Translations under genes and position numbers: made by a program
From: Thermus_A sp040290245
GTDB taxonomy: Bacteria; Deinococcota; Deinococci; Deinococcales; Thermaceae
Assembly: GCF_040290245.1 (NCBI RefSeq)
Contig: NZ_PSMQ01000067.1
Span: 1 to 8,245, forward strand
DNA length: 8,245 bases
Reading direction: 5' to 3'
The notes under the pieces: model-generated
Database searches by the model: none
The model's input: only the letters and a program-made list of their open reading frames with translations
What the model was told of the DNA's origin: nothing
Shown here: in pieces, positions 1 through 6,743 of the stretch
How the letters are laid out: each line of letters begins with the position of its first letter
Numbering within the stretch: the stretch's first letter is position 1

Positions 1-168
1 GCCCCCAAGCCCATCCCCGGCCTCCAGTTTTTCCTACCCGGTCTAAAGAAGCCGCTCTTCTTCACCTGGCCCACCTGGGAAAAGCCCGGGTACGCCCTGC
101 GGCTCAAACCCCTCTACTACACCCTCAGAAACGCCTGGAAAGAAGGGCGCGCACCGGAACCCCGATGA
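1..168 (+). CDS. Partial protein of unknown function (C-terminal 55 residues)
   Basis: An open frame enters from the left edge with no start in the window and ends at TGA 166-168. The codons are strongly Thermus-like: most third positions are C or G, with runs such as CTC TTC TTC ACC TGG CCC. The visible protein is rich in Pro, Phe, Trp and Tyr (for example LKKPLFFTWPTWEKPGY) and ends in a charged tail, WKEGRAPEPR. It shows no clear membrane segment or catalytic motif, and I do not recognise the family. It runs convergent to murJ and its last 44 bases overlap the murJ 3' end, so both proteins are encoded on opposite strands of 125-168. Coding is inferred from codon bias alone. A chance open frame of 55 codons in GC-rich DNA cannot be excluded. 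Confidence 0.6.
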   Translation, partial: APKPIPGLQFFLPGLKKPLFFTWPTWEKPGYALRLKPLYYTLRNAWKEGRAPEPR

Positions 169-1600
169 GCCAGGCCAGGCCCAGGTAGGTCAAGACCGAC
201 CCCACCCCTCCCAGGACCAAGGGGGGAAGGGCCTCCTTTAACGTGGTGGCGGGCCATAGGGCCTGGACACCCACCCCCAGCCCTGCCGCCCCCAGGCCCG
301 GCAAGAAGGCCCGGGCCCAGGCCAAAACCCCCCTTCTAAGCCCCACCCTAGCCCTGCTAAGAAGCCTCAGGTAGAGGAGGAACCCCAGGTACCCCGCTAA
401 GGCGGTGGCCAGGTTGAGGGCGAAAAGCCCCCCCTCCCTCAGCGCCCAATACCCCAGGGTGTTTACCGCAAAGACCAAGGCGGAGACCAGGACCGCCTCC
501 GCCACCCTTCCCAAGGCGTAAAGCCCCCGCAAAAGCAGGGTGTTAAGCCCCCAGGGTAAAACGGCAAACCCCATGGCCATAAGGACCTGGGCGCTGTAGG
601 TTCGGTTTTCCGGGGAAAGGGGGCCGAAGAGGCCGAAGAGGACGACAACCAAATAGGGGGCGAGCCCGGTCAGCCCCCCGCCCAGAAGGCCTAAGAAAAA
701 GGCCATCCGGGCCAACGCCCCCTCCAAAAGCCGGGCGAAGCCCCCTGGATCCTCCCGGGCCAGGGTGCTTAGGCGGGGGAAAAGGGCCATGGCGGGGCTG
801 GTGGCAAAAAGGCCCAGGACCATCTGGAAGACCACCTCCGCGTTGTAAAACCCCGTGACCGCCGCCTGGGGATACCGGGTCAGGATGTTGACCAAGACCA
901 GGTTCAAAAACTGTCTCAGACTGGTGGTGAAGACGAAGGGGCCCATGCGAAAAAGGGCGGTCTTAAAGGCGGGGTGAAAACCCCACTCCAGGAAAAACCC
1001 CTTCAGGAAGGGAAGCTGGATCAGGGCCTGAAAAACCCCCCCCAGGGTGACGGAAAGCCCAAGCGCGGTAGGGTCTTGCGGCCAGAGGGCCATGAGCAAA
1101 ATGGAGACCAAATTGAAGGCCACGGGGGCAAAGCTCGAGGGCCCAAACCGTTCCTGGGCCTGAAGAAGGGCGGAGAAAAGCGCGGCCATGGAGATAAAAA
1201 GGAGAAAGGGGAGAAGAAGCCGGATGAGGAAGACCACCTGCTGGAAGCTCTCGGCCTCCCGCAGGTGGCTTCCCGGCGCGACGAGGAGAAGGGCGATCTG
1301 TGGAGCAAAAAGATAGCCCAGGCCCAGGGCCATCAGGTTGATCCCCAGGAGGAAGGCCCCAAACCGACGGGAAAACCGCCGGGCTTCCTCCTCGGAAAGG
1401 CCCTTCAAAACAGGGATGAGGGCGTTTTGCACCGCCCCTTCCGCCAAAAGTTCCCGCAGGAGGTTGGGCACACGGTAGGCCACGTTGAAGGCGTCTTTAA
1501 GGGCATCCGGGAAAAGGGCGTTGAAGACCGCCTGGCGCAAAAGGCCGAACACCCGGGAGGAGAAGGTGCCCAGCATCACGGTGAGGACGTTTTTAAGCAT
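125..1600 (-). CDS. murJ: Lipid II flippase MurJ (MviN family)
   Basis: This is a polytopic inner-membrane protein of the MOP superfamily that flips the peptidoglycan precursor lipid II to the outer face of the membrane. It has 491 residues, normal for MurJ (about 475-525), and is hydrophobic throughout, consistent with about 14 helices. The N-terminal family signature is intact: SRVFGLLRQ (R16, R22), KDAF (D36) and PNLLRELLAEGA (45-56, with R49). These appear to correspond to the conserved Arg and Asp residues that line the cavity in E. coli MurJ. Further along, a QAQERFGPSSFAPV segment (147-160) and LFPRLS (273-278) also fit. The start is ATG 1598-1600, which overlaps the 3' end of the upstream nuclease-like gene by 8 nt. 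A GGAG lies just before the ATG, so translation is probably coupled. It is the last gene of the minus-strand operon. No terminator hairpin is visible after its stop, and a convergent gene overlaps its end. Confidence 0.93.
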   Translation of the reverse strand: MLKNVLTVMLGTFSSRVFGLLRQAVFNALFPDALKDAFNVAYRVPNLLRELLAEGAVQNALIPVLKGLSEEEARRFSRRFGAFLLGINLMALGLGYLFAPQIALLLVAPGSHLREAESFQQVVFLIRLLLPFLLFISMAALFSALLQAQERFGPSSFAPVAFNLVSILLMALWPQDPTALGLSVTLGGVFQALIQLPFLKGFFLEWGFHPAFKTALFRMGPFVFTTSLRQFLNLVLVNILTRYPQAAVTGFYNAEVVFQMVLGLFATSPAMALFPRLSTLAREDPGGFARLLEGALARMAFFLGLLGGGLTGLAPYLVVVLFGLFGPLSPENRTYSAQVLMAMGFAVLPWGLNTLLLRGLYALGRVAEAVLVSALVFAVNTLGYWALREGGLFALNLATALAGYLGFLLYLRLLSRARVGLRRGVLAWARAFLPGLGAAGLGVGVQALWPATTLKEALPPLVLGGVGSVLTYLGLAWLIGVPVRALLSRRF

Positions 1601-2642
1601 TCTCCAGGGCTTCTAAGAAGGGCTCGAGGAAGGTGGCCTGCGTGGTCACCGTGATCTCGTGCAGAGCGGAAAGCTCCTTAGCCCGGGCCTTCTCCACACC
1701 CAAAAGGACCAAGAAGGCCTCCTGGGGGCGCAGGCCCAGAAGCTTGCGGATGCGGGAGTACTTGGCGATGTGGGCCTGGAACTCCCCCGTCTTGGCCTCA
1801 AACCAAAAGACCCGCCCCCGGACTGAGACCAGCAGGTCCAGCTCCATGGGCTCCCCCCCAGGCAGGACCACCTGGTAGCCCACGGCGATCTCGTGGGGAA
1901 GGTTCTTGGAGCGGAGGGCCTTGGCCACCTTTTCCTTAAGGTACCGCTCGAGCCAGCCCCCGGTGAGGAAGTTCTGGACGAAGCCCTCGGTGCTGGCCTT
2001 GGCCCGGAGGATCCGGTCCTCGCTTTTGTAGTAGTAGCTGGTCAGGAAGGCGTACTGCTTCAAAAGCGTGCAGAACTGCGTGGAGTTGGCGATCTCCTCC
2101 TGGCTGGCCTCGGCCAGGGAAAGCTCAAACTGCCGCTTGGTGGCCAGGCTCCCCTTGAGCTTCTCGTACAGCTTCTCCAGGCTCGAGTAGCGGTCCCCGA
2201 GGAAGAGGGCAAGCCGGGAGAAGACCCTTTCCCGCTCCTCCTCCCCCTCGGCCACAGGCCGCTTCTGGACGGCGATGCCCCGGCTTCTGAGCCACTCCTC
2301 CAAGCTCTTGGGCTTTGGGGCCTCCAAAGCAGGCTCTGCAGCCGGGGCTTCGGAAGGAGAGGCCTCCCCCCGGACCAAGGCCCAAAGCCCTAGGACCAGG
2401 CTCCGGAAACGGTCAGCGCGGGCATCCCCCTCCCCCAGACCCTCCACGGGGAGGCCCAGGCGAAGCATCTCCAAAAGCCTCTCCTCCAGGGCCTCCTGCA
2501 GGCGCGCGCGGGCCTTTTCCAGGTTTTCCGCCTCCACCCGGACCTCCAGTTCCGGGATCTCCCCCGCGTACCGGCCAGGCCCCAGAAGGTCGTAGTGGGC
2601 CCGACGCATCCGCTCCTCTATAAAACGGGTGATCACCCCCAC
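1593..2642 (-). CDS. Uncharacterised protein: HicB-like N-terminus plus PD-(D/E)XK nuclease-like C-terminus
   Basis: This 349-residue soluble protein has no name that I recognise. Residues about 14-70 resemble a HicB-type domain (YDLLGPGRYAGEIPELEVRV, then a helix and LRLGLPVEGL), the fold of HicB antitoxins. A Pro/Ala/Glu-rich linker covers about 92-112. Residues 138-225 are mixed helical and may include a winged-helix-like part. The C-terminus carries FLTGGWLERYL (225-235), then MELDLLV with D269 and WFEAKTGE with E282 and K284. This is a D-x12-E-x-K nuclease core arranged much as in the DUF1887/Card1-type nucleases that are usually fused to CARF domains; no CARF domain is seen here. It lies 45 nt after sbcC and overlaps murJ by 8 nt, so it is co-directional with both. 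The start is uncertain. GTG 2640-2642 lies 7 nt after a TANNNT box, while GTG 2634-2636 has GAAGG at 7-nt spacing. Domain assignments are inferred by eye; DNA or RNA cleavage is untested. Confidence 0.88.
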   Translation of the reverse strand: MGVITRFIEERMRRAHYDLLGPGRYAGEIPELEVRVEAENLEKARARLQEALEERLLEMLRLGLPVEGLGEGDARADRFRSLVLGLWALVRGEASPSEAPAAEPALEAPKPKSLEEWLRSRGIAVQKRPVAEGEEERERVFSRLALFLGDRYSSLEKLYEKLKGSLATKRQFELSLAEASQEEIANSTQFCTLLKQYAFLTSYYYKSEDRILRAKASTEGFVQNFLTGGWLERYLKEKVAKALRSKNLPHEIAVGYQVVLPGGEPMELDLLVSVRGRVFWFEAKTGEFQAHIAKYSRIRKLLGLRPQEAFLVLLGVEKARAKELSALHEITVTTQATFLEPFLEALENA

Positions 2643-2649
2643 GCCTTCA

Positions 2650-2678
2650 ATCCTATGCCTCTCCTTCCCCCTTGAAAA
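2650..2678 (-). promoter_or_regulatory. Possible internal promoter for the HicB/nuclease gene
   Basis: On the minus strand, TTTTCA (2673-2678) and TAGGAT (2650-2655) are separated by 17 nt. The -10 ends 7 nt before GTG 2640-2642. This geometry matches leaderless promoters of Thermus and Deinococcus, which use a TANNNT box. The -35 matches the consensus TTGACA at four of six positions. If real, it would let the nuclease-like gene and murJ be transcribed apart from sbcDC. The match is short and could be chance. Confidence 0.3.
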
Positions 2679-2687
2679 GGCCAGGCC

Positions 2688-5543
2688 TTATCCCCCCACC
2701 CAGGCCACCCGGCTTCCCGAGGGGTGTTTCGTCACCTTGAGGCGGGCGGGCAGCCGCTCGGCCAGGGCCTCCACGTGGGTCACCACCCCCACCAGGCGGC
2801 CCTTGGTGGGCAGGGCCTCCAGAACCGCCGCCGCCTCCTCGAGGCTTTCCAGGTCCAAGGCGCCGAAGCCCTCGTCCAAAAAGAGCGCCATGAGCCGGCC
2901 ACGGGAGACCTGCTCGGAAAGGGCCAGGGCCAAGGCCAGGCTGGCCTGGAAGGTCTCCCCCCCGGAAAGGGTGTGCACGGGCCGCTCCACGTCCGTCCAG
3001 GCATCCAGCACCAAGAACCGCTCCCCCTCGGCCCCAAACCGGTACCGCCCCTTGGAAAGGAGATGCAGAAGCTCGCTCGCCCGGGCGAGGAGGCCCCTTT
3101 GGTAGTAGGCGAGGAGATAGGCGGGAAAGTTCCGCCCCTCCAGGTCCTTCAAAAGCTCCTGCCAAAGGGCCAGGTCACTCGTGAGACACCCCCTTTCCTT
3201 TTCCAGCTCCCCCCTTCTTCTAAGGGCTTCCTCTAAGCGGCCAAGCTCCCCCTCCAGGCTCCCCATGGCCCGCTGGGCGCGGGCCAAAGCTTCCTGGAGG
3301 GCCCGGGCCTCCTCCTGGAGGCGAAGCCGCTCCCCCGGCGCCAAAGGGGGCCCGGGAGGATCGCCCAAGGCCCTCAAGGCCGCCTCCACCTCCTTCTTCT
3401 CACGTTCATGCCTCTCCAGCCGCTCCCGAAGGACCCTTTCTTCCTCCTCCGTCAGGAAGGCGCTCCGCAAGACCTCCTCCGCAACCAGGCCCTTCACCTT
3501 CTCACGCGCCTCCTGGACCTGTTTTTCCAATTCCTGCCGCCTGGCCTCCCAGGCGATGAGCGTCTGCTTGAGGCGGCCCTCCTCCTCGGTGATCTCCTCG
3601 AGCCGCCTTTGCGAGGAGGAAAGGGACTCCTTTTCCCTCAAAAGCCGGGCCTCCCTCTCCGAGGGCCACTCTTCTGAAGAGGCCTCCCTCAGGGCTCGAA
3701 CGAAGCCGGCAAGCCGACGGGCCCACTCCTTTTCGATCGCCTCCAGGGTCCGGCCGGCCGGCTCCTTAGGGCTTAGACGCTTGACCTCCTCCCTCAGACG
3801 GTCCACCTCTTCCAGGCGGGACCGATACGCTCCACCCACTTCCTTATACCTTTCCCGAAGCTCAAGGATAACCCGCTCCAGACGAGCGATTTCTTCGGCG
3901 ATCCCCTCCGGGTCTCCCTCTTCGGGCTCCACCTCCTTTAAACCCTCAAGCGCCTCCCCCAGGCGGCGAAGCTCCTCTTCCAGCCGAGCCGAATGCCTAA
4001 GGAGCTGGCGTTCCTCCTCGTCCAGGGCCCGGATCCGGGGGGTGGGGTCCTGCAGGCTGGGAAGAGGGGGGATCTCGCGGACCGTTTGGCCGCAGAGGGG
4101 GCAGGGCTGCCCCAGGGCAAGGCGGGCGTGGTAGCGCGCAAGCCCCATGCGCTCCCTTTCCTGCTCCCAGCGTTCCTTTTCTTGCCGAAGCGCAATGAGC
4201 CGCCCCTTCAGCGAGGTGAACTCCTCCTCCACCCGGGCCTTTTCCAGGAGCAATGCCCCTTTCCGCCTTCTTCTCTCCTCGGCCCTTAGGGCCTCGAGCC
4301 GGTTCTTAGCGCCAACCCCCTCGGCCTCCAGGCGGGAACGCTCGTTTGCCAGGGCCCTCAGGCCTTGCTCAGCCGCTTCCAATGCCTCCTTGGCCTTCCG
4401 GTAGGCTTCCGCCTGGGCCCTTTCCTCCCAAAGGGCGAACAGGTCCCCTTCCGAGGCGGGCAGGGGGTCGGGGTGGGCGAAGTCCAAGCCCACCCCCCAG
4501 CGCCGGAGCAAAGCCTCCCGTTCCCTGAGCCCTTGCAGGCGGGAAAGCTCCTCCTCGACCGCTCTAAGCCTTTCGGCCTTAGGGGCCAGACGGGCCCCTT
4601 CCTCAGCGAGCCGTTTCAACTCCGCCTCCAAGGCCCCCTGTTTTCGCACGGCCTCGGCCAGGGCTTCCTCCTTGGCGCGAAGCTCTTGGTAAAGGGGAAG
4701 AAGCCGCCGGGCCTCCTGCGCCCTTTCCAGGTGCTCCCTCGTCGCGTTAAGCCCCTCAGCCTCCCTCTCCAACCGGCTCCAGCTGGCCTCCAGGACGCTT
4801 CGCCTGTGCCAGTACTCCTCGCGTTTCTGCCCCTCCAAAAGGGCCTTTTGCTTTCTTTCCAGCTCCGCCTCGAGCCTCTTCAACTCCCTTCTAAGCCCCT
4901 CTAGCTCATCCCTCAGGGCCTCCCGCCTCTCGGGGGTGGCGCCTTCCAGGGCCTTGAGCTCCCCCTCCAGGGCGCTCAGGCGGCTTCGCACCTCCTCCAG
5001 GTGAAGCCTGGCCTGCTCCCGCGCCCTTTCCAGGTGCTCCAGGCCGAACAGGCTCTGGAAAAGGGCCCGCCGCTCCCTGGCCTCCCCTTTGAGCAGACGG
5101 TCAAACTCCCCCTGCGGAAGCAGGAGGGCCTTGGTGAAGGCCTCGTAGGTCAGCCCAAGAAGGGCTTCCAGGGTCTGGTTTAGCCCCCTCACCCCGGTGG
5201 TCTCCACCTTTTCCCACCGGGTAGCCTCCTGCCGGAAGAGCTGGTCCTGGCTCAGAAGCCTTCCCCCTTGGGCCTCGAGGTGCCGGACCACCCGGTAAAC
5301 CCCCTCCGCCACCTGAAAGTCCAAGACCACCCGCACCTTGGGGGCGTTAGGGTGGCGGAGCTCCTCCAGGCTCTGCCCCCGGGGGGTCCTTTTGAAAAGG
5401 GCAAAGGCCATCGCCTCCAAAAGCGTGCTCTTCCCGCTCCCCGTGGGGCCGGTGATGGCGAAAAGCTCCACGTCGGAAAAGTCCACCACCTGCTTTTCCC
5501 GATAGGGGCCGAAGCCCTCCAGCTCGAGCCTAAAAGGGCGCAC
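2688..5543 (-). CDS. sbcC: DNA repair exonuclease subunit SbcC (Rad50-like ATPase)
   Basis: This is the ATPase and coiled-coil partner of SbcD. The complex binds DNA ends, opens hairpins and cruciforms, and trims blocked ends in the nucleoid. The protein has 951 residues, somewhat shorter than E. coli SbcC (about 1,050). Domains in order are: N-terminal ABC half with Walker A GPTGSGKST (32-40) and a Q-loop region LLPQGEFDRLL (141-151); two long Glu/Arg/Leu coiled coils on either side of a zinc hook CPLC (481-484) used for dimerisation; and a C-terminal half with signature LSGGETF (859-865), Walker B FLDEGFG (888-894), D-loop ALD (895-897) and H-loop H923. The frame stays open far upstream, but homology begins at RPFRLELEGFGPY, which fixes the start at GTG 5541-5543. 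GGAGG sits 6 nt before it. The gene overlaps the sbcD 3' end by 14 nt, so the two subunits are probably translationally coupled. All catalytic motifs are intact. Confidence 0.97.
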   Translation of the reverse strand: MRPFRLELEGFGPYREKQVVDFSDVELFAITGPTGSGKSTLLEAMAFALFKRTPRGQSLEELRHPNAPKVRVVLDFQVAEGVYRVVRHLEAQGGRLLSQDQLFRQEATRWEKVETTGVRGLNQTLEALLGLTYEAFTKALLLPQGEFDRLLKGEARERRALFQSLFGLEHLERAREQARLHLEEVRSRLSALEGELKALEGATPERREALRDELEGLRRELKRLEAELERKQKALLEGQKREEYWHRRSVLEASWSRLEREAEGLNATREHLERAQEARRLLPLYQELRAKEEALAEAVRKQGALEAELKRLAEEGARLAPKAERLRAVEEELSRLQGLREREALLRRWGVGLDFAHPDPLPASEGDLFALWEERAQAEAYRKAKEALEAAEQGLRALANERSRLEAEGVGAKNRLEALRAEERRRRKGALLLEKARVEEEFTSLKGRLIALRQEKERWEQERERMGLARYHARLALGQPCPLCGQTVREIPPLPSLQDPTPRIRALDEEERQLLRHSARLEEELRRLGEALEGLKEVEPEEGDPEGIAEEIARLERVILELRERYKEVGGAYRSRLEEVDRLREEVKRLSPKEPAGRTLEAIEKEWARRLAGFVRALREASSEEWPSEREARLLREKESLSSSQRRLEEITEEEGRLKQTLIAWEARRQELEKQVQEAREKVKGLVAEEVLRSAFLTEEEERVLRERLERHEREKKEVEAALRALGDPPGPPLAPGERLRLQEEARALQEALARAQRAMGSLEGELGRLEEALRRRGELEKERGCLTSDLALWQELLKDLEGRNFPAYLLAYYQRGLLARASELLHLLSKGRYRFGAEGERFLVLDAWTDVERPVHTLSGGETFQASLALALALSEQVSRGRLMALFLDEGFGALDLESLEEAAAVLEALPTKGRLVGVVTHVEALAERLPARLKVTKHPSGSRVAWVGG

Positions 5544-6633
5544 CCTCCACCTCCATGAGAACCTGCCGGAACCGCTCCAAAAGGGCCTCCTTCTCCCGGC
5601 CGGCCCCTTGCAGGTAACGCCGGTAGGCCTCCACCTCGTCCTCGAGGACCTCCACCGGGGCCTCCAACCCCTTCGTCTGGAGCGGCTGGATATCCAAAAG
5701 GCCGGGAAGGTCCTGGTAAAGCCGCTCCTTGACCTCGGGGGCCAGGTAGCCCTCCACCAAGAGCCGGATATACCCCCCAAACCGCCGCAGCTCCTCGTGC
5801 CTTCGGTCCAACTCCTCCGGCCTGAGGCGGAAGGTCCGAAGGGGCTTGCCCCAGGGGCCGGGTACGGGGAAGACCCGGGCGGGGCCCCTCTCGGGAAGTT
5901 CCACAAGAAGCGCCCCCCGGGGAACCTCCTCGCCCTCGCCGAAATCCAGCTGGATGAGGCTGCCCGAGTACCAGGCGTTCTCCGCCACCTGGGCCTGCCG
6001 GTGGATGTGCCCTAAGGCGATGTACCGGGGAAGCTTTGGAAGGGCCTGGCGGGGGATGGCATAGCTGTTGCTGAGGTAAAATTCAAACTCCCCGCCCCCC
6101 GCCTTCACCCCTTCCACCGTGAGATGGGCCAAAAGAAGCTCCTCCTCCTGGGTGAGATGGCGGAGGAGCTTCTCCATCCTTTCCGCATACTGGCCCCGCC
6201 ACTCCCCAAGCTCCCCATCTTGAAAGTCCAGAATCCGCCTTTCGGAAAGGAAGGGCAAAAGCCCCGCCCGGACCGGGTGGTCCACCACCCCCCCCTCCTT
6301 CCGGAACCGGGCCTCCCCCCGGACCACCACGCCAAAGCGCTCGAGGACCCGGCCGTGGACCTCCAGCCGCTCCCTCGAGTCGTGGTTTCCCGCGATCACC
6401 AAAGCCGGCACCTTTAACTCATAAAGCCCGAGGAAAAACCGCCAGGCCGCCTCCTCCGCCTCCACCGAGACCTGGGGGCGGTCAAAGAGGTCCCCTGCCA
6501 CCAAAACCAGGTCCACCCGCTCTTTCTTCACGATTTCCAGAAGCTCCTCCAGGGCTTGGGCCACCTCCGGGGTGCGGTCCACGCCCTTTAGGAGCTTGCC
6601 CAGGTGCCAGTCGGCGGTGTGGAGGATCCGCAT
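5530..6633 (-). CDS. sbcD: DNA repair exonuclease subunit SbcD (Mre11-like nuclease)
   Basis: This is the metal-dependent nuclease subunit of the SbcCD complex, which cuts hairpins and degrades DNA from ends under control of the SbcC ATPase. It has 367 residues. The calcineurin-like phosphoesterase motifs are all present in order: HTADWHLG (D8, H10), AGDLFDR (D48), AGNHDS (N83, H84), AHLTVEG (H170) and GHIH (H209, H211), which together bind two Mn ions. YSGSLIQLDFGE (222-233) is the usual segment after the last motif, followed by a capping domain and a charged C-terminal tail likely to contact SbcC. The start is ATG 6631-6633, right at the family's N-terminal MRILHTADWHLG. No useful Shine-Dalgarno precedes it. 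Instead a TACAAT box ends 6 nt upstream, which suggests a leaderless message. It is the first gene of the sbcD-sbcC-nuclease-murJ operon and is divergent from the SPW gene. Confidence 0.97.
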   Translation of the reverse strand: MRILHTADWHLGKLLKGVDRTPEVAQALEELLEIVKKERVDLVLVAGDLFDRPQVSVEAEEAAWRFFLGLYELKVPALVIAGNHDSRERLEVHGRVLERFGVVVRGEARFRKEGGVVDHPVRAGLLPFLSERRILDFQDGELGEWRGQYAERMEKLLRHLTQEEELLLAHLTVEGVKAGGGEFEFYLSNSYAIPRQALPKLPRYIALGHIHRQAQVAENAWYSGSLIQLDFGEGEEVPRGALLVELPERGPARVFPVPGPWGKPLRTFRLRPEELDRRHEELRRFGGYIRLLVEGYLAPEVKERLYQDLPGLLDIQPLQTKGLEAPVEVLEDEVEAYRRYLQGAGREKEALLERFRQVLMEVEGAPF

Positions 6634-6639
6634 GCCTAT

Positions 6640-6645
6640 ATTGTA
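6640..6645 (-). promoter_or_regulatory. Leaderless -10 element of the sbcD operon
   Basis: Read on the minus strand this is TACAAT, one mismatch from TATAAT and a fit to TANNNT. It ends 6 nt before the sbcD ATG, so a transcript starting at the usual distance would begin at or next to the A of the start codon. No convincing -35 is found at 16-18 nt spacing (GGTCCG at 17). The promoter may therefore be weak or depend on a factor. Confidence 0.6.
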
Positions 6646-6676
6646 CCGCGGACGAAAAATTCCGGACCCAAGTTAT

Positions 6677-6690
6677 GTGATCTAGATCAC
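6677..6690. promoter_or_regulatory. Perfect 14-bp palindrome, CRP-type operator
   Basis: GTGATCTAGATCAC is its own reverse complement. With the preceding T it reads TGTGA-N6-TCAC, nearly the full CRP consensus TGTGA-N6-TCACA; only the last base differs (C for A). It sits in the divergent spacer between sbcD and the SPW gene. Its centre is about 42 nt upstream of the transcription start predicted for the SPW gene, the class II activator position. It is about 51 nt from the predicted sbcD start. Thermus encodes CRP/FNR-family regulators, so binding is plausible, but the regulator is inferred. Confidence 0.6.
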
Positions 6691-6713
6691 CGTATTTCGC
6701 GCGCAACTCGCCT

Positions 6714-6719
6714 TAGCAT
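6714..6719 (+). promoter_or_regulatory. Probable -10 element of the SPW gene
   Basis: TAGCAT fits the TANNNT -10 pattern and would place the transcription start near 6726, just before the ribosome binding site. There is no TTGACA-like -35 at 16-18 nt. The space where a -35 would be is directly next to the 14-bp palindrome, consistent with an activator-dependent promoter. Confidence 0.4.
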
Positions 6720-6727
6720 GAGTAAGG

Positions 6728-6738
6728 AAAGGAGGTGA
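6728..6738 (+). promoter_or_regulatory. Perfect Shine-Dalgarno that sets the SPW start
   Basis: AAAGGAGGTGA is complementary to the 3' end of bacterial 16S rRNA over all 11 bases. GGAGG lies 8 nt before ATG 6744. The in-frame GTG at 6735 falls inside this site and so is rejected as the start. Confidence 0.85.
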
Positions 6739-6743
6739 GGCGT

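Noticed and set aside
974..1654. 226-codon plus-strand open frame opposite murJ
   Set aside because: Its product is Gly/Lys/Pro-rich with no domain features. It is an artefact of high GC over a well-supported murJ.
1593..2642. A HicAB toxin-antitoxin module
   Set aside because: No HicA-like small toxin frame is next to it. The neighbours are sbcC and murJ, so only the fold resemblance remains.
3181..4134. 317-codon plus-strand open frame opposite sbcC
   Set aside because: Its product is Ser/Arg-rich low-complexity sequence, the mirror of Glu/Leu/Arg coiled-coil codons. sbcC motifs are intact on the other strand.
5544..5906. Upstream in-frame extension of sbcC giving a 1,072-residue frame
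   Set aside because: The added 121 residues are Arg/Trp/Ser-rich, lie inside sbcD in another frame and do not resemble SbcC. Homology starts at the GTG at 5543, which has its own ribosome binding site.
6735..6743. GTG 6735 as the start of the SPW protein
   Set aside because: This codon is part of the perfect Shine-Dalgarno for ATG 6744, and nothing suitable lies upstream of it.
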